A DNA stretch of 64,000 nucleotides from Haliotis asinina (taxonomy: Eukaryota; Mollusca; Gastropoda; Lepetellida; Haliotidae), in NCBI RefSeq assembly GCF_037392515.1, contig NC_090282.1, positions 28,691,554 through 28,755,553 on the forward strand, written 5' to 3'. Shown here piece by piece: positions 36,958 to 51,800 of the stretch (positions are counted from its first letter, which is position 1; each line of letters opens with the position of its first letter). The translations under genes were made by a program, and so were the position numbers. The notes below the pieces were generated by a model. The model made no database searches and was not told the DNA's origin. It saw nothing but the letters and a program-made list of their open reading frames with translations.

Positions 36958-38119
36958 AAAGTGAACTAAGTACAAATGTGTTCCTACTGCAATACAATCA
37001 AAATCTATGTCTAACACATGAGCAGTGATGGTTTTATTCATCTCTCGGCAACAGTGGTCGAACTTGCAGGTTAGGCTAAGCAGTCTCAAGGCAGAGTATA
37101 ATGATCACAAACAATGCTGGTGTAGATATCGCAACAACCGGACTGTCATAATGCCATTACACCATGTTAATGACCCCACAATGCTTTGACATCACTAAAA
37201 ACACTGCTGACAATGGTATGACGTAATAAAATGGATGACATCACAGTGCTACTTGTATTGTGTCTTAAAGCTAAATACTAATGGCAAGGTTAAATTCATT
37301 CTGATGCAATATATTTTCACCCTCGTGTCTTCTGATATCAAATATAACATCGCTGATTAAAGTAAAAATGCCATCGGCAAGCCTCGGATATTTGTAACTT
37401 TAATCAATTCATGTTGATAAATCAGTCGGTGAATTGGGTTTCTGCAAATGTATACACTGGGACACCATTAATGATGCTAATAGTCAGTCATGACCTGTTT
37501 CGACAGCAAACCAAATACTTATCAAGCTTTTGTTTGTTGTTTGTTGTTTATCGTCGCACTTATTAACTTCTTGTGTTTAAACGTCAACATTATCGTGAAC
37601 TAAGCCATGACAAATGCAAGATATCAGTATCGTAACGTCCTTGGCGATCAGAAAAGTACAGTTTCAGAAATGTGTGGTTTGTTCATGTCAAAGTCTTCAG
37701 ATGTCGGCAGATGTTAAATTCTGACACGGTTGTTGTGCCCTTAAATGTACAATGGTCTTAAGTGCACAGAAAGCATTAATATTCATCAGCAGGCACAACA
37801 CACGGTTATGCGTTTACAACAAGAACAAAATGTCCTCGTTATTGATTGGACGGTTGAAGGATATAGTGAAATAAAGTGATCTAAGTGTCCTTCAATGGGT
37901 GACTGCGTTTGACAGCTTGACCCCTGAGGGTTTCTAGAACGTCACAACAAAAGTCTGCCCCACAACGAAGCGCACATGACACATGTGGCCTCACCTGAGA
38001 GAAATGAGTTTGTTCATCCCTACATGATAACGATAAAATCAGGCGGTGGTTGTGCTAAACAAACCTGGACCTGGGATTCTCAGTGGTAAAGTATGGAAGC
38101 TAGGATCAGTTTCAGTGTC

Positions 38120-38286
<167 letters not shown>

Positions 38287-38589
38287 TGCTCGTGCACATA
38301 TATGTAAGCCAAACAAACCTAAGCGCGACATTAAACCCTATTTCACCTCTCCAGTTCAGAAAATGAGAACCACCGCCAACAATGATACCACAGTTTGGTA
38401 TAATAGGTGATTTATGTGGCGCTTCATCGGTGTTTCCATAAAATATAACAAAGATCGGTGTGTGCAAATCATACACATTCGACTCACTGTTGCTTTCTCC
38501 GATTACAAGACCAAGACAACGTGTTCTTTTATCAGATGTTCAGTGGACATCGTTGGTAGGTCAGGGGCGGATACAGCCTTTTGAGAAAG

Positions 38590-38662
38590 TGAGTGTGTGT
38601 GTGCGCGCATGCGTGCGTGTGGTGATGCGTGTGTTATGTGTTTGTGTTGTGTGTGTGTGCGC
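38590..38662. repeat. (GT)n / (GCGT)n microsatellite
   Basis: Interrupted GT and GCGT repeats set between 'aggggcggatacagcc' and a 'gcaccccacccctggattcgg' block, a layout like that of 31976-32255. Confidence 0.75.
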
Positions 38663-38864
38663 AACCAATTTCAATGTTTATTTAACAAAATTTCAGGACA
38701 AAGGGGGGAATGCACCCCACCCCTGGATTCGGATATGTAGGTTTAGAGCGTCTTTTATCTTTACTATCATATATGCTAGTGCACCATCCACTAGAAATCC
38801 AGTCTTCATCCTGCTGACTAACTTGTAGGCTGGTTTAATTCTTATAGTCATATATTATCATATA

Positions 38865-40160
38865 TAGTCTGGTTCATAATTATTGAGAATTTTTCTTCTT
38901 ACTTTGAGCTATCCTAACACCTCAACTGATTCACTGATACTTAAAACTAAGTAATGATATAAGGGAGGTAACTCATCTTGGCCTACTGAGTATAGTACAA
39001 TTAGAGTTACCTCCCCTGAATTTGTAGCAGACGTCATTTTCCTCAGCACTGTCAACAATTTCTGCTGAAGATAAAACAAGGTTGATTTTTGAGTTGTTTA
39101 ATCAAGGAATTGATGATGTAAATACATTGGCAGAGAGAACAGGAACTCCTCTTTCTACTGTGTATAGGATTAGGAAGAATTTTAAAGAGGGAAAGGATTT
39201 TGGGCACCAGAAAGGAGCAGGGAGACCCAGAAAATTGGACTTCTCAGATCGCGTCCGGCTGGGAATTTTAGCGTCTAAAAAGCAAAGGGCAAGCATCTCC
39301 AACATCAGGTATGAAATGATAGAAAGGGGATCAACAGTTGTATCAAAATCTACAGTTAGAAGAAACTTGATTGATCTTGGATGGGAGAAAAAGACTGGAA
39401 TTCCTTCTCCTCTCATGAAACAAGAACATAAAGACAGACGTGTTGAGTGGTGTTTGGCACATGAAAACTTTGACTGGGAAAATGTGATTTTTACTGATGA
39501 AAGCTCAATATGGGTATATCCCAATAATGTGAAAATATGGACAAAGTCTGCGTCAGCACCGTTGTATCGACGACCTAAATACAGCCCAAAGTTTCATGTA
39601 TGGGGAGGGATATCCTTATTAGGAACGACCCCGCTGTGTGTGTTTGAGGGAAATCTGACAAGTCAACGCTACACTAACATATTAGATAATTTTCTCCTTC
39701 CAAGTGCACATGTGTTTTATGGAAATGACTGGATTTTGCAGCAGGATAATGATCCTAAACACACCGCAAAACATGCAAAGCAGTGGTTTCAGGAGAAAAA
39801 TGTGACTGCATTACCATTTCCTGCATATAGTCCTGACTTAAATCCCATTGAGAACATTTGGGGGATGATGAAGGAATGTGTGAATCAAAAGGGGTTGACA
39901 AAAATTGAAGACATGAAGAGAGAAGTGGTCCGATACTGGGACAGCATAACTCACGAGACACTAACCTCTCTGATAGGAAGTATGCCTACCCGTCTTAGAC
40001 TGTGCCGTGAAGCTCAAGGAGACTTGATAAAATATTAAATTGTTATCTACACAACATGAAAAGGTCAGTTCACTTTACAATACATTCAATTTTATCTGAT
40101 TTGTTCTCGTTTAATAATATGAAATGCTTTAGCTATTCTCAATAATTTTGAACCATACTG
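38865..40160 (+). mobile_element. Tc1-type transposon, copy 2
   Basis: 1,296 bases flanked by TA (38863-38864 and 40161-40162), with one end TAGTCTGG and the other complementary to CAGTATGG, exactly as in copy 1. Contains one open transposase frame. Confidence 0.93.
39058..40038 (+). CDS. Tc1 transposase (DD34E), open frame but start codon lost
   Basis: The frame is open for 326 codons to TAA at 40036-40038. The codon that is ATG in copy 1 is ATT here (39058-39060), so translation from the normal start would fail. Domains: paired-type helix-turn-helix region (DVNTLAERTG, STVYRIRKNF), GRPRKLDF, then a DDE catalytic core with Asp in FTDESS, Asp in LQQDNDPKH and Glu in SPDLNPIE, with 34 residues between the last two, the Tc1 signature. 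Such enzymes cut and paste the element at TA sites. Otherwise the frame looks undamaged. Confidence 0.9.
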   Translation: MSAEDKTRLIFELFNQGIDDVNTLAERTGTPLSTVYRIRKNFKEGKDFGHQKGAGRPRKLDFSDRVRLGILASKKQRASISNIRYEMIERGSTVVSKSTVRRNLIDLGWEKKTGIPSPLMKQEHKDRRVEWCLAHENFDWENVIFTDESSIWVYPNNVKIWTKSASAPLYRRPKYSPKFHVWGGISLLGTTPLCVFEGNLTSQRYTNILDNFLLPSAHVFYGNDWILQQDNDPKHTAKHAKQWFQEKNVTALPFPAYSPDLNPIENIWGMMKECVNQKGLTKIEDMKREVVRYWDSITHETLTSLIGSMPTRLRLCREAQGDLIKY

Positions 40161-40162
40161 TA

Positions 40163-42393
40163 TATCAGTTGAGACTTCCGAGGAAAACATCCAAATCGTT
40201 GCCAAGGAATATTTTCTGAGAATAGGATTTATTAGTTGTACATGTATGTTCACCTGCCCCACGGAACATCACATGTAAGGAATGTCATGGGTGTAAAGAT
40301 ATGGCAGCACATGTGGAGAAAGTCTCAGATGCTGTGATACTGCAACACATGTGGAGAAAGACACAGATGTTCAAACACATGAAAGGTAAGACTGGTGTGT
40401 TCGGTTATTTCCGGGGGCTGGAGTATACACATACGTTAGTGTAAATATATGATGCCCATACACCTACTATTAAAATTCACTTTCCTTTTTCACAATGGTG
40501 GTCTCACAATATCATTGTCGCCCTTTAATCTCACTGATTTCGATTTTGTATCGTTTCTTTTGTCCGTTAGTTTATTATTTAAACTATTTTGTAAATCATT
40601 ACTGGGAAGTGTTTTACTTGCATTAACATTACTTATGAATACTAGTATTTCATTACTTGAAATAATACTTTTATCTGTATGTATTCTCAATTAATATAGT
40701 TTAATGGGATATTTCTTCTTTTCATCTTTCATAATACTTAAGGAAGATATATACGTCGGGAAAGCCATCGTCATGACGTCTAAGCTATGATATCTTGACA
40801 TTCAGACACGTGACTCAAACACGCGTGGCAACCATTGACTGACGCAACCTGTAACGACGACCGTTCACTCACATATTGCCTGTTACAGACAGTCTGAACA
40901 TCGTTCAAAGTGGAAAGTGTTCGCAGACGTTCAATATGTTCGATACTGTTTCAGTTTCAAGGTTATAAATCATGTGTGAAATGGATCTGTGATTTGCAAT
41001 CATGACCATCGTTTTGGAGCACGATGTTTGCTTCTGTGTCAGTCAATAATGTTTACGTTGACATGTACCTACTACACGTTCATAAATCTGTCTATATGTT
41101 TGGAATGCTGATGTCTTCAAGCCAATTAAAGATACATGTCATTTCTTAACACGTGTGAATAGAGGAAGACTTGCAGCCAGTCTGTGTAACCCAGCTGTCC
41201 CCAAGTCACAAGTTGGTACATATACCTACTACACGTTCATAAATCTATCTATATATTTGAAGTGCAGATGATTTAAGTCAGTTAATTAAAGCTAGGCCTA
41301 TATCTGTCATTTCTCAAAACATGTGAATATAGGAAGATTTGCCGCAAGTCTAACCCAACTGTCTCCAAGTCTCAAGCTGGTACCTGCAGTAACACCCGAC
41401 ATCCGATCACCGCTAGACGCATGGGTTGCTAAATCAGGTCTAACCCGGCTGTTCTTAAGTCTAGAAACGTATATAACAAATTATAAACATTTAGAGATAT
41501 GTAGTTAACCTCTGGTTAGTGTAGTGATCCCAAATGTCAGGTTTTAAACAAACTAAATATTCACAACAAAACTAGTAATGTATGATATAAGCGAGAAAAT
41601 GAAAATGTATATGTTGCTGAACACTATAAGCCATTTCTTGTACAACCATTTTCACATTGTAGATCATGTAGATTCTTATTCGTTTGTCCACCTACATCAT
41701 TATGACACCTCTTTCTAAAATACATAATAATGACATGAGACCGTCATGGTAGTCATGTATTAATTTATGAAACTGGATCACGATCTTGTCTGTCTGACAC
41801 ACCCTGGAGTAAATATATCCAAGAAAGTCCATGTAAGTCAGAAAATGTGGCAAGTCTAGATTCCCTTGAAACCCTTGAAAATGAAGAAGGTCTCAGGTCT
41901 CCGTTTCATTACGTTTTTTCATATGAACTTTTTTCAGTAAAATGTGTTCATTTCAGAGTCTAGTTGTTAGCCTAGACAGGGAGACTATCTGTAAATAATC
42001 CCTGGTCTTGATCACGATCATGACAGATTAATTTATCTCCTTCCATACACGAAATCCGAAATATTAGACTAGTATGACAACAGTTGATTACATTTTTGTT
42101 TGTGTATTGTAAGAAGCTGGTATATTTTCTCAAAATTATCAATGATGCAATAAAGGTAAAGGAAAAGATCTTTAATTCGTCATTCGAGCACTTGTTTACT
42201 ATTTTCAACTGCACGTGGCACGTGAAGGTTACATCCCGGAGGTGTGTCCCTCTTATCCAATAAAATTGTCGCCACTTGTCACATGACCGTTTCGTGGGCA
42301 CATTCAACCAAGTGACACAGCGCATTTTGCACACATTTACAAGAGCTGGGACTAAGGTCTGGTTAGGCCTCGTGCAGTTTGACTGAGTTCAAC
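40163..42393. other. intergenic DNA 5' of the FBPase gene
   Basis: Holds a small direct repeat near 40300-40370 ('acatgtggagaaag') and a 160-bp tandem duplication at 41061-41382. The FBPase promoter should lie at its right end, but no core element can be named with confidence. Confidence 0.55.
41061..41382. repeat. tandem duplication of about 160 bp, two diverged copies
   Basis: Copies 41061-41217 and 41218-41382 share 'cctactacacgttcataaat', 'aattaaag' and 'ccaagt(c)(a/t)caag(t/c)tggtac' in the same order. Confidence 0.85.
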
Positions 42394-42804
42394 ATGACTT
42401 CCACTGGTAGCGCGATTGATACTGACTGCATAACGCTCACGCGTTTTGTGCTAGAATCGCAGAGACAGTTCCCAAAAGCGACAGGCGACCTGACCCAACT
42501 TATCAATGCCATTCTCACAGCCATCAAGGCCATTTCATCAGCTGTGAGGAAAGCGGGGATACATCACCTGTAAGTGTTCGACATTTCTGATGATTACCAA
42601 CACTGAACTAATTGTTCAATAATTCACTAAGTAAATGAACTGTTATGAAGTTTTCTGTGAAATCACGAAAGTAAATCATACTCAAAAAAGTGTCTTGGGC
42701 GACCTTCACCTTGGCTTTTGAACCCTATGTTTGTGTTTAATATTATCTACTGATAAAACTTTGCTTGAGGTTGTAGGCGTGCGATGTGTGTGTGTGTGTG
42801 TGTG

Positions 42805-42839
<35 letters not shown>

Positions 42840-45800
42840 AACACCGCAGTCTGCAATATTTTAAGTGTAATCAAGACTGGGCCAAAATATCAGGTGATTG
42901 ATACTGTGAGTAAAGATCAGGTGTCAGACTCACAGATCACCCATGCCTTGAAGAGACCGTTCATAGCTTATGGCTGTGGGAAAGAGTTCCGCACGTACCC
43001 CACTCTTTCTACATAGAATATTTCCACCTTATAATATTATGGTGTATTATTCCAACAATGAAATAAGTTTGTTAATTGTTTTTCACGCCTGTTCTAGTTT
43101 ATTGAATGTATATATAAGGTGAGGGAGGCATATCAGTTTGTAATTCTGTCTTTTGATTGGGGCGAGGGGTACCTGCAGAGCTCTTACTTGGCTGTGTGCG
43201 TCTCCATGTCTGTGCATGCATGCGTGCATGTGTGTGTGAGAGAGAGATGATGATGGTTTTAAGAGGGGTCACCCATTTTGTTCTTGGGGGTGTGACATTG
43301 ATTTTGTACATGACAAGTAGGGGGTCACTTACTTTGCACATTCATTTTATGGAGGGTCATTTTCATTGTGCATGCAACTCCATACAAATCATCATCACAC
43401 CCCACACACCAGCCATAAATTATGAATGGTCGCTAATCTTCCAATACCATCAGAGGGTGCTGATGACCTATAAGTTCACACCTGTTATCCCATGTGGCCC
43501 ACAGTGATCCAGGCTTAGTGGACTGGGGTATTGATAAGGAGAGGAAAGGGCAATGACACTCAAGTCGCCTCAATTATATGGGGCTCTGTTTCCAAGTACA
43601 TGGATATTGACAAGCTAGCATAATTTATTCAAGTTTCTTTATCAGTTGTGTTTGTTTGTTGTTATGTGTCCTTATATGTTTAACTAATTAAAAATCTGGA
43701 CAAGATGATCCAGTGAGTAACATCATAAGCACTGATCTATGCAACTGGGACATGTGTATGTGAGTCTGACCATCCAATCCTGTTTGTCTACTCTTGTCAC
43801 AAGCATGAGTTACTGAAAGAAGACCTGTTCCTACCTGGATCTTAAGGGGTTGATTGGTATCTTCACCTTGATTCAAAATTGCACTTTATGAATTGTTTGT
43901 TCATTTTACTAATGTATGATAGGATGTGCACAATATGATATGCACAGGGCTACTAAAGGCCTTGAATGTAGGCACTAATCTCATTTGCCTTGAAAAGGCT
44001 TTGAAGATATAAGTTCTACATAATACAGAATGAATGGATTTGCAATGTGGGATCAGTTATTGACTGAAAATAATTACATGTGCCGTACCTGAATCTGTAC
44101 ATCTTGTTTTCATTTGTTGAGTACAAATTAAGTTGTATAGCCCAGTGTTTACCAATAAGGTAGCAAATGATTCTCCTATGAACAGTCCAGTTATACATCT
44201 GGAACCTGCAAAATCCTTTCAACGTCATGAGTGACAGTGGGGAGCGGTGGGGTGGCCTAATGGTTAAAGTGCCTCTTCTTCTCACTGAAGAAATGGGTTT
44301 GACTCCACTCATGGGTACAATGTGTGAAGGAAATTTCTAGTGTCCTTCCCTCTCGTCTTCTTTACCACCCCCAACTCCCTCGTGCACACACACACATACT
44401 TCCCCTGTTATATTACTGAAAAAACGTTCATAGTGAAAAAAAAATAATATAATGAAATGGAGCCCTGAGACTTTCTTCATTTTCAGAAGCTATCGAAATC
44501 TAGACTTGCCACATTTTCTAGACTTGCATGGGCTTTCTTGGATATTTATACTTCAGGGTCTGTGCGACAGACTATGCCAAAAGCAGCATAAAACCGTATT
44601 CACTCACTGACAATATTCCCTTGGCAAAGAGAGAGTAAACACTTAAATGTGCCAGGCATTGTTTACATTGATGGCCTATATTTCATGAAAGGTCAGGTTT
44701 TATTTATTAACACATTTACATGTTTTGACTGAATTGTTGGGACTGTTTTATCATTTACTCAGTGTAGTAAAGAGACAGATATTGCAGGTTTGGGCTGTGG
44801 AGTAGCTAAGTAGTTACATCATTCACTTGTCATGCTCAAGGCCCAGGTTCAATTCCCAACATGGACAGAATGTGTAAAGCCTATTTCTGGTGTCCCCTGC
44901 TGTGATAATATTGGAATATTGCTGAAAGCAGCCTAAAACCATACTCACTAACTGTTGCAGGTTAGTGTACTATTCACTCAATGCACAATGCCAGATCTGT
45001 ATAGATGTTTTTCATACCACTTGTATTTAATATGGAATAAAGCATTCAAAGACTTCTTAAAGGTTTTATAGTACTTGAAAGGTAGAAAAGTGATAAACAT
45101 TTCTTTCAATTACCCAGATTTTGTCTGATGCATAATAACTTAGTCAATGATATGGCTGAAATAGGGCCGATGTGACTTAAAATCTACTCACTCACTGATG
45201 CATGATACTCTTTGTATCTACTTATGTTCCTGTGGATATTTAGGAGATAAATGTACTCTACTGGGAAATTAAATGAAATTTATGCAGTATTGATAGTCTC
45301 TAAATTAATCATTGAAACAACACGCTACTCATTTGGTTCCACATTCTGCCATAACCGATTTAAAATTGAACTCCTCCATTCCGTGGAAGGCACTACGTAA
45401 ACTGGCGTGGGACGAGAGGTGAATTTAATTTATCTGTGTTAGGTGCTGTTAGTATTTTTTTTTTCAACATTGCGACATATAAAATATTCTGTCCAAAGAA
45501 AAAAGAAGAGAAAGTACTGTTTATTCAATGCAATAGCATAATACCAAAAAGCTTGATTTATATAATCGCAGCTTTACACAACTGAAAACCAACCTATTGT
45601 TTTGTGTGCTGTGGTACTCTACACCACTGGCCACAAAATTGAATCATCTGACCTACTTATGTTCTTGGAAGTAGTTGTTGACAGCGCGACAGTTTGAAAT
45701 GGGTTTGAAAAGAGACAGTGTTTCATGCAAAGGGTGAAATTTGAAGTGACAATGGAAAATAGTTGACTGGCTGTCAAATCTGAACCCTGCAGAATTGAAG

Positions 45801-48800
45801 CTTATATCCTTTCCTGAACGATCTACGACCACTAACTTATCAAAGACGGTTTATGACCGATGAGTGTCGATCATGATTTCACGCATGTGTCTCCACCACA
45901 GCATGCGACGAAAGAGTGACAGTACTGCTTTGTGTACATGCTACAAACTTTGGATTCCTTGGAACATTGTTTTCATCACTTGTGACTGGATTATTGCCAA
46001 GCTTTTTTCAAACTGTTGGAACATAGATCTCCAACAGTGACAGTTTTGCAGAGAAGCTAGCAAAGAGCAGATTTCTAGTGGTGCAATTTTTTAAATCTAT
46101 TTTTTTACGATGCAACAGGACATGATGGTGTATAAGTGACATAAATTTGGTGTTTCGCTTGACCGTTATCTTGTGAATTTCCCATTCCAAACGGAAACAA
46201 ATATATCATTTACCAGATATATATATGTTTACTCATGTTTTGCTGCATATTTTTTATAGATAGGGACGTATGTTGACAGGGCTTTCTGATTTATACAAGT
46301 ACAAGTTGGATATTGTGTATGTTTGGGGCTGTGTATTGTAATTGAGTTTGAGTATTTTTAAAATAGAAGGTGTATTGTAATTGAGTTTGAGTATTTTTAA
46401 AATAGAAGGTAATATGATTGTGGGTTTCTCTAGTATTTGCAGAAGGAAAATCAAATAATTGCATTTTTTCGAATTTTTATAAAAGTTTTGTAAGCATTTA
46501 CATCACGTCTGTTGCGTTGATATTAGCCATGTTGGTGTTGAAGCTGTGAAGTAGTGCAGCAATGTTGTATACATGTGCAGTGAAGTGTTGTGAAATCAGA
46601 TGCAGTTTCAATCCAAATTGATACCGTCTGATTGACCAATCAAATTCAAGCGTTCCACATAGCCATTGTAGGATTAAGTGTATGATCTGTGAAGATCCGA
46701 GGTAGAATTGGTCTTCAGCAACCCATGCTTGTTGTAAGAGGCCACTAACCACATAAGGTGGTCAGGCTTACTGACTTGGTTGACACACGCCATCGTGTCC
46801 CAATTGATGTGCATGATGTTGATCACTGGATTGTCAGATAGATTATTTGCAGACCACTTGATAGTCAGACAAAAGATTTACAGAACACTGGATTGTCAGA
46901 CTGATTATTTGCAGACTGCTGCCATATAGCTGGAATATTTAAGCAAAAAACAAGCAGTGAGGTTAAGCACTTTACATGTGCTTGCGATGGGTGTCACTGG
47001 TGGGGCAGGGTATGCTCACCTTCCAAAAAAACACCTGGTATCCTCAGAATTTCATATTGATTCATTGACACATACTTATTAAACACCGGTCATCAGAGTG
47101 TTGGACTCTTCATTCTGGGAGAGGGGTGGGGTTGCCTAGTAGTTGAAGCGTATGCTCGTCATGCCGAAGTCCAGGTTTGTATTTCCCACATAAGTAAAAT
47201 GTGTGAAGCCCATTTCTGGTGTCTCTTGCCATGATATTGCTATGATATTGCTGGAATATTGCTAAAAGTAAAAGCAGCATAAAAGTAAAATCACTCATGA
47301 TTCTGGAGGTTTTCTTATTTTTATTAGTTTTATTGAACCGCAGCAGGAATGAAACAGTCCCTCCAGGATTCTGCTGCAAATTTGTAAGAATTCTGTGGCA
47401 AATTTAAGCAAATTCTGCACCCTATTTTTCAATATTCTGCACGACATTCTGCAGTTAAAACATTTAGGAAAAACAACAAAACCAGTATACAGATGTTCCT
47501 AGTTTAATTCTCAAACACAGATATAAAGTTAAGTCAACAGTACACATCACATCTTGAGTAAGTTTGATGACAAAGCACCCACACCTTTTTCTGTGTTTAA
47601 GAATTAAACAGTTGCTGAAAGTTGTTTCTCTCCTCTCATTCGTAACTTGGATTCAGACCAACAACTTCCTGTTTCGTGCAAATAACAATTTTATACTTAA
47701 ACTAAATCTGCAATGATTTCAATTTTCAAAATGATGGATTTTGAGAACGTAATTGCAGTGTCAAGTTCATCTAATATTATTTGAAAGATGCCCAAAACTT
47801 GCTTTATTAATAAAGTATCTTTAATCATCATTATTTTGAAAATGTTGCGACAGTAAATATGTCAGTTCGTTTTATGTGTAACCGATCCTACTTTTTATAT
47901 TAACTCTACTTTTCATTTCGTCTGTCAGCCCATTTTCACTCAGTTTTTGAAATAAGCAAATTCCATGGCAGAAAGGTGGCAAATTCTGCACGGATTCTGC
48001 AAGAAAATGCGTTTTCCACGGACCATACGTTTTTGTGCAATGAAAGGTAAATTCCGCGATTTTTTCTGCAAATGCAGAATCGCGCAATCCAGGAGGGACT
48101 GATGAAACAATATCATAAATAAATCCCGTTTTGGGCACAGTCTGATCTGTTACTAGCAGCAATATGACAGGGTATAGTTACTTGTGTATTTAATCATATT
48201 TATTGCCATATGGTTCAGGAGAATTCACATCTTATGTTCTATGCATGAAAACATATTGTCCACAGAAGCAGTGCTCTGGTTTTCATGAATTTGTCGAGTA
48301 GCTCTTGTGTCATAACATGTCAAATGCTTCAAAGTTCACTGGGGCGGTGGGGTAGCCAAGTGGTTAAAGCACGACAAAGATTCAGGTTCTATTCCCCACA
48401 TAGATGCAATGTATGAAGCCCATTTGTGGAGTCACTTGCATTGACTTACTCACTTACTCATCTGATTTTTCATTTTACTGATATTCAGAGTTGTGCACAG
48501 GACTGCAAAAGGCCTTGAATTTAAGGGATCTGAAAAAATATTTGCCTTGAAAAGGCTTTGGAAATATATCTCCCAAATGAATCCAATTGTGATGTGTTAT
48601 TGACTTTATATTGTGCCATTACCTGAAACTTGTTTAGAACTTCATCTTCAATTGTTGATTTGTTCATTTCCCCTTTAGGGTACAATGTGTGAAGCCCATT
48701 TCTGCTGTAGCCTGCCATGATGTTGCTTGAATATTGCTATAAGTGGCGTAAAACTAAACTCACTCGCTCAAATTCACTAAGTTTAATCTGATTCATGTAA

Positions 48801-51800
48801 ATCTTCTCAGAAACCATTAGTCACCCAATGTTGAAAACAGTGAAATTCAACAGCAGTCTTCGAAAAAGCTGTCGAAAGTATTTGTCATTCATGTATGTAG
48901 ACTTTTGATGAGTCATTATGGCTACATTCCGTTTTGTCCCCAAATGAGATCAATGCGTTGCGAAAGACTATTCTCAATCTTCAGATCTTTTGCAATTCAT
49001 CGTTCATTTGGAGACAAAAAACTCAAGTATGCAGTAAATGTCAATGTCATACTTTTATGGAAATAGTGTGACTTGGAGTGTATACTTAATGTGTGGTTGC
49101 ACATCCACCAATGTTGTGATGAGACATGCCCAGTATTGGTTTTTATTTTGGGGTTAGCTTTTTTTACCAAGAGTATTGAGGTAAGGATACGTTACCAGAG
49201 TACTGAGTTAGATGGAGTGTCTGATTCCTTGGGAGTGGTCTGGCTCATAGACTTACAGTGTAAATCAACATTTGTAAGTTTATTTGCGTGTCTGCATGAT
49301 TCAGGCAATTTTATTTGCAAATCATCATGACTTGGTGAAAATATTTGATGTAGCTTTAGTCAATATTCACCCACTTACTATACTTTCAGATTTGTTTTAA
49401 CACAGCCCTAGCAGTAGAACAATGTGTCAAATAAGCCAGCAAGCATGACCATTTGATCCCGTATAAACAAGCATGTGTTCCTGAAGAACAGTTGTAATCT
49501 AGATCTTTTATAGGGCATACAACCATAGTTTATGAATGGAATGTAATTTTAGGGCCCTGATGTATCTTCAGATGTACATAATGTTTATGTACACTGATTA
49601 TTACCCAAGATGACCAGACCAAGATGAATCCGTGTGTAATAAAAGTAATGCTAAATATACTGTAATGTCAAGGTCATGAAATGTTGCTGATTCAACAGAT
49701 TATTGGATGACTAAGCATGGTGGAGGAAGCTAGTGTCAAGACTGGAAACCAGGCAACAAGAGTGGGCTTAAAAGTAGATAGGGCAGTTTGGTCCTGGCTG
49801 CATCCTTTATTGATTGAAGAGGATTTGTTTGTTGTATAACGTATGCAAGGAATATAATTAATGATTGCAAAATGAAAAAAAATGTCACTATTTTTTGTTT
49901 AATTTTAAAATTCAGACCACTGGTATACATGATGAAATAAACTTATGCTTTAAGTTGCTTTGCTTTGGAAAGATCTTATTTTATGATATAGTTAGAGAAA
50001 CCGACCTGTATTTTTTTGTGAATGTAAGGCAAGAGCTTGTTTATCTCATCTCATTGTTTATGCATACATATCCACAGCAGCAGGAAAATGAATAAAGATA
50101 TCTTTCTAATATTAAATGTGACCAGCAGTTGACGCAAAACAGGAAAAGGATGCAGACAATCTTGTAGATAAGGAAATAAGATAGATAGAGCTGTTGGTTC
50201 AGTGTCTTGGCTAATAAGATTGCTTGTAATCATACCGTGTGGAGGGGAAGTTGTTTTGGACGTATCTTAGGAACTACATGTATGTGAATACATACATAGA
50301 GAATACTACATTCAGACTCATTACATACAAATTATACAAAATGAGTGTCCTTCCTATGGTATCTGACCGAGCAAAAGGTCATGAGTTTCATATAATTTGT
50401 ATGTAATGAGACTGAGTGTGGATTTTATTTATTACCCACATTTTACATGCATTAAAATGACAAAATAGTGTATTTTGATATTTTTATGGTTTCAAACTGA
50501 AACAGGTTTCAGAAAGAAATTGCGAAGACTGCTGTACTACTGTACACTTTTTGGATGATGTCACACTGTAATGACGTCACTACTTCTGCCCCCTTGGTAA
50601 CCGACGTCATGATACATGTCAGTTGTCATCACCTCAGACAGCAGCCTCCTATAGTAAACTACTCCATAGCATCCTGTTGTAGTTGCTTCACTTAGCTAAC
50701 ATCACTGGTGGAAACATTGCGTTTATATTTTTCAACAGATAAATGTCTCAATTCGACTCGCAATCATTGCATATAAGTTGTGGAATGAATGAATTCACGT
50801 GTTTGTTATGAATGGAAATGAAGTTCAGTCACAATGTGACGTAATTGAGAGGCCATCAAATGAGAGGTTATCTAATCAAATCATTAGAATCTCATGTCAA
50901 GTCGTTTCAACACCGGTCAAGTCGTTATGACACATAATGTGACGTACGAGTAGTATGCAACTACCCATACTTGGACCACTAGGGTAATAAATGATGGTAT
51001 ATATTTCACACCTACTGTTGAGTTTGGGGAAACCTGTTTGCACGTGTTGGAACAAGGTGAGAAAGCCACATTTTGTCTTTTGTGGTTTAACTCATTAAGC
51101 CCTGGAGCCGCTCCACTGCCCAACACCTGGCACCCCTCGCTGTCTGCCTGATTGCTGCGACGAGGCTAATTAGTGCTAATCATGCCTGATTTCCCTGGCA
51201 GGTCTCGGATATGACAGGAAACTGTCTAGTCTCACAAACAAGTACTGATTATTTAATTGTGTCGTAAAGATGTAAATGGGAAAGACGCCGATGTGAATAC
51301 ATATATTACAGCATTTCATGTAATTTATTACCTGTATCTCTCATACCCCTTTGCCAGTGTGTGCTGTATTTTTATCAAAACCTACGCGGTCTTTGTACGT
51401 ACGAGATGAACAAATATACAAATTCCTCCTGTCTCTCTCATCGTATGGACTGAATTATAATATATTATTTGTAATAGAGTTTAAAAAGAGGGGGGCTTGC
51501 ATTATAATCGTCTAGATTTTTTGCCAATACATTGCTTGTGCTTACTGACTATTTCAAGGAAAGTATCAATAGGTGTGTAAGTAACATGGAACATATAGAG
51601 ATTTATAGTTTGTCACTTTGTTCATCTTAACTTAACGCTGCAAACATACATCACCATTCCTACACATACATACTGCATGATACATTTATCATTACTTGAT
51701 GCTAAACAAAGCTTCCCGTCATGTGAAGGGATAAAATATCCCGAATGTAACGCATTATATCTCAGTTACTGATTATATTGGCTGATACTTTGACCAATCG

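Noticed and set aside
40449-40694. Hydrophobic frame of 81 codons (plus) and its minus-strand counterpart
   Set aside because: AT-rich intergenic DNA without splice context, family pattern or neighbouring exons.
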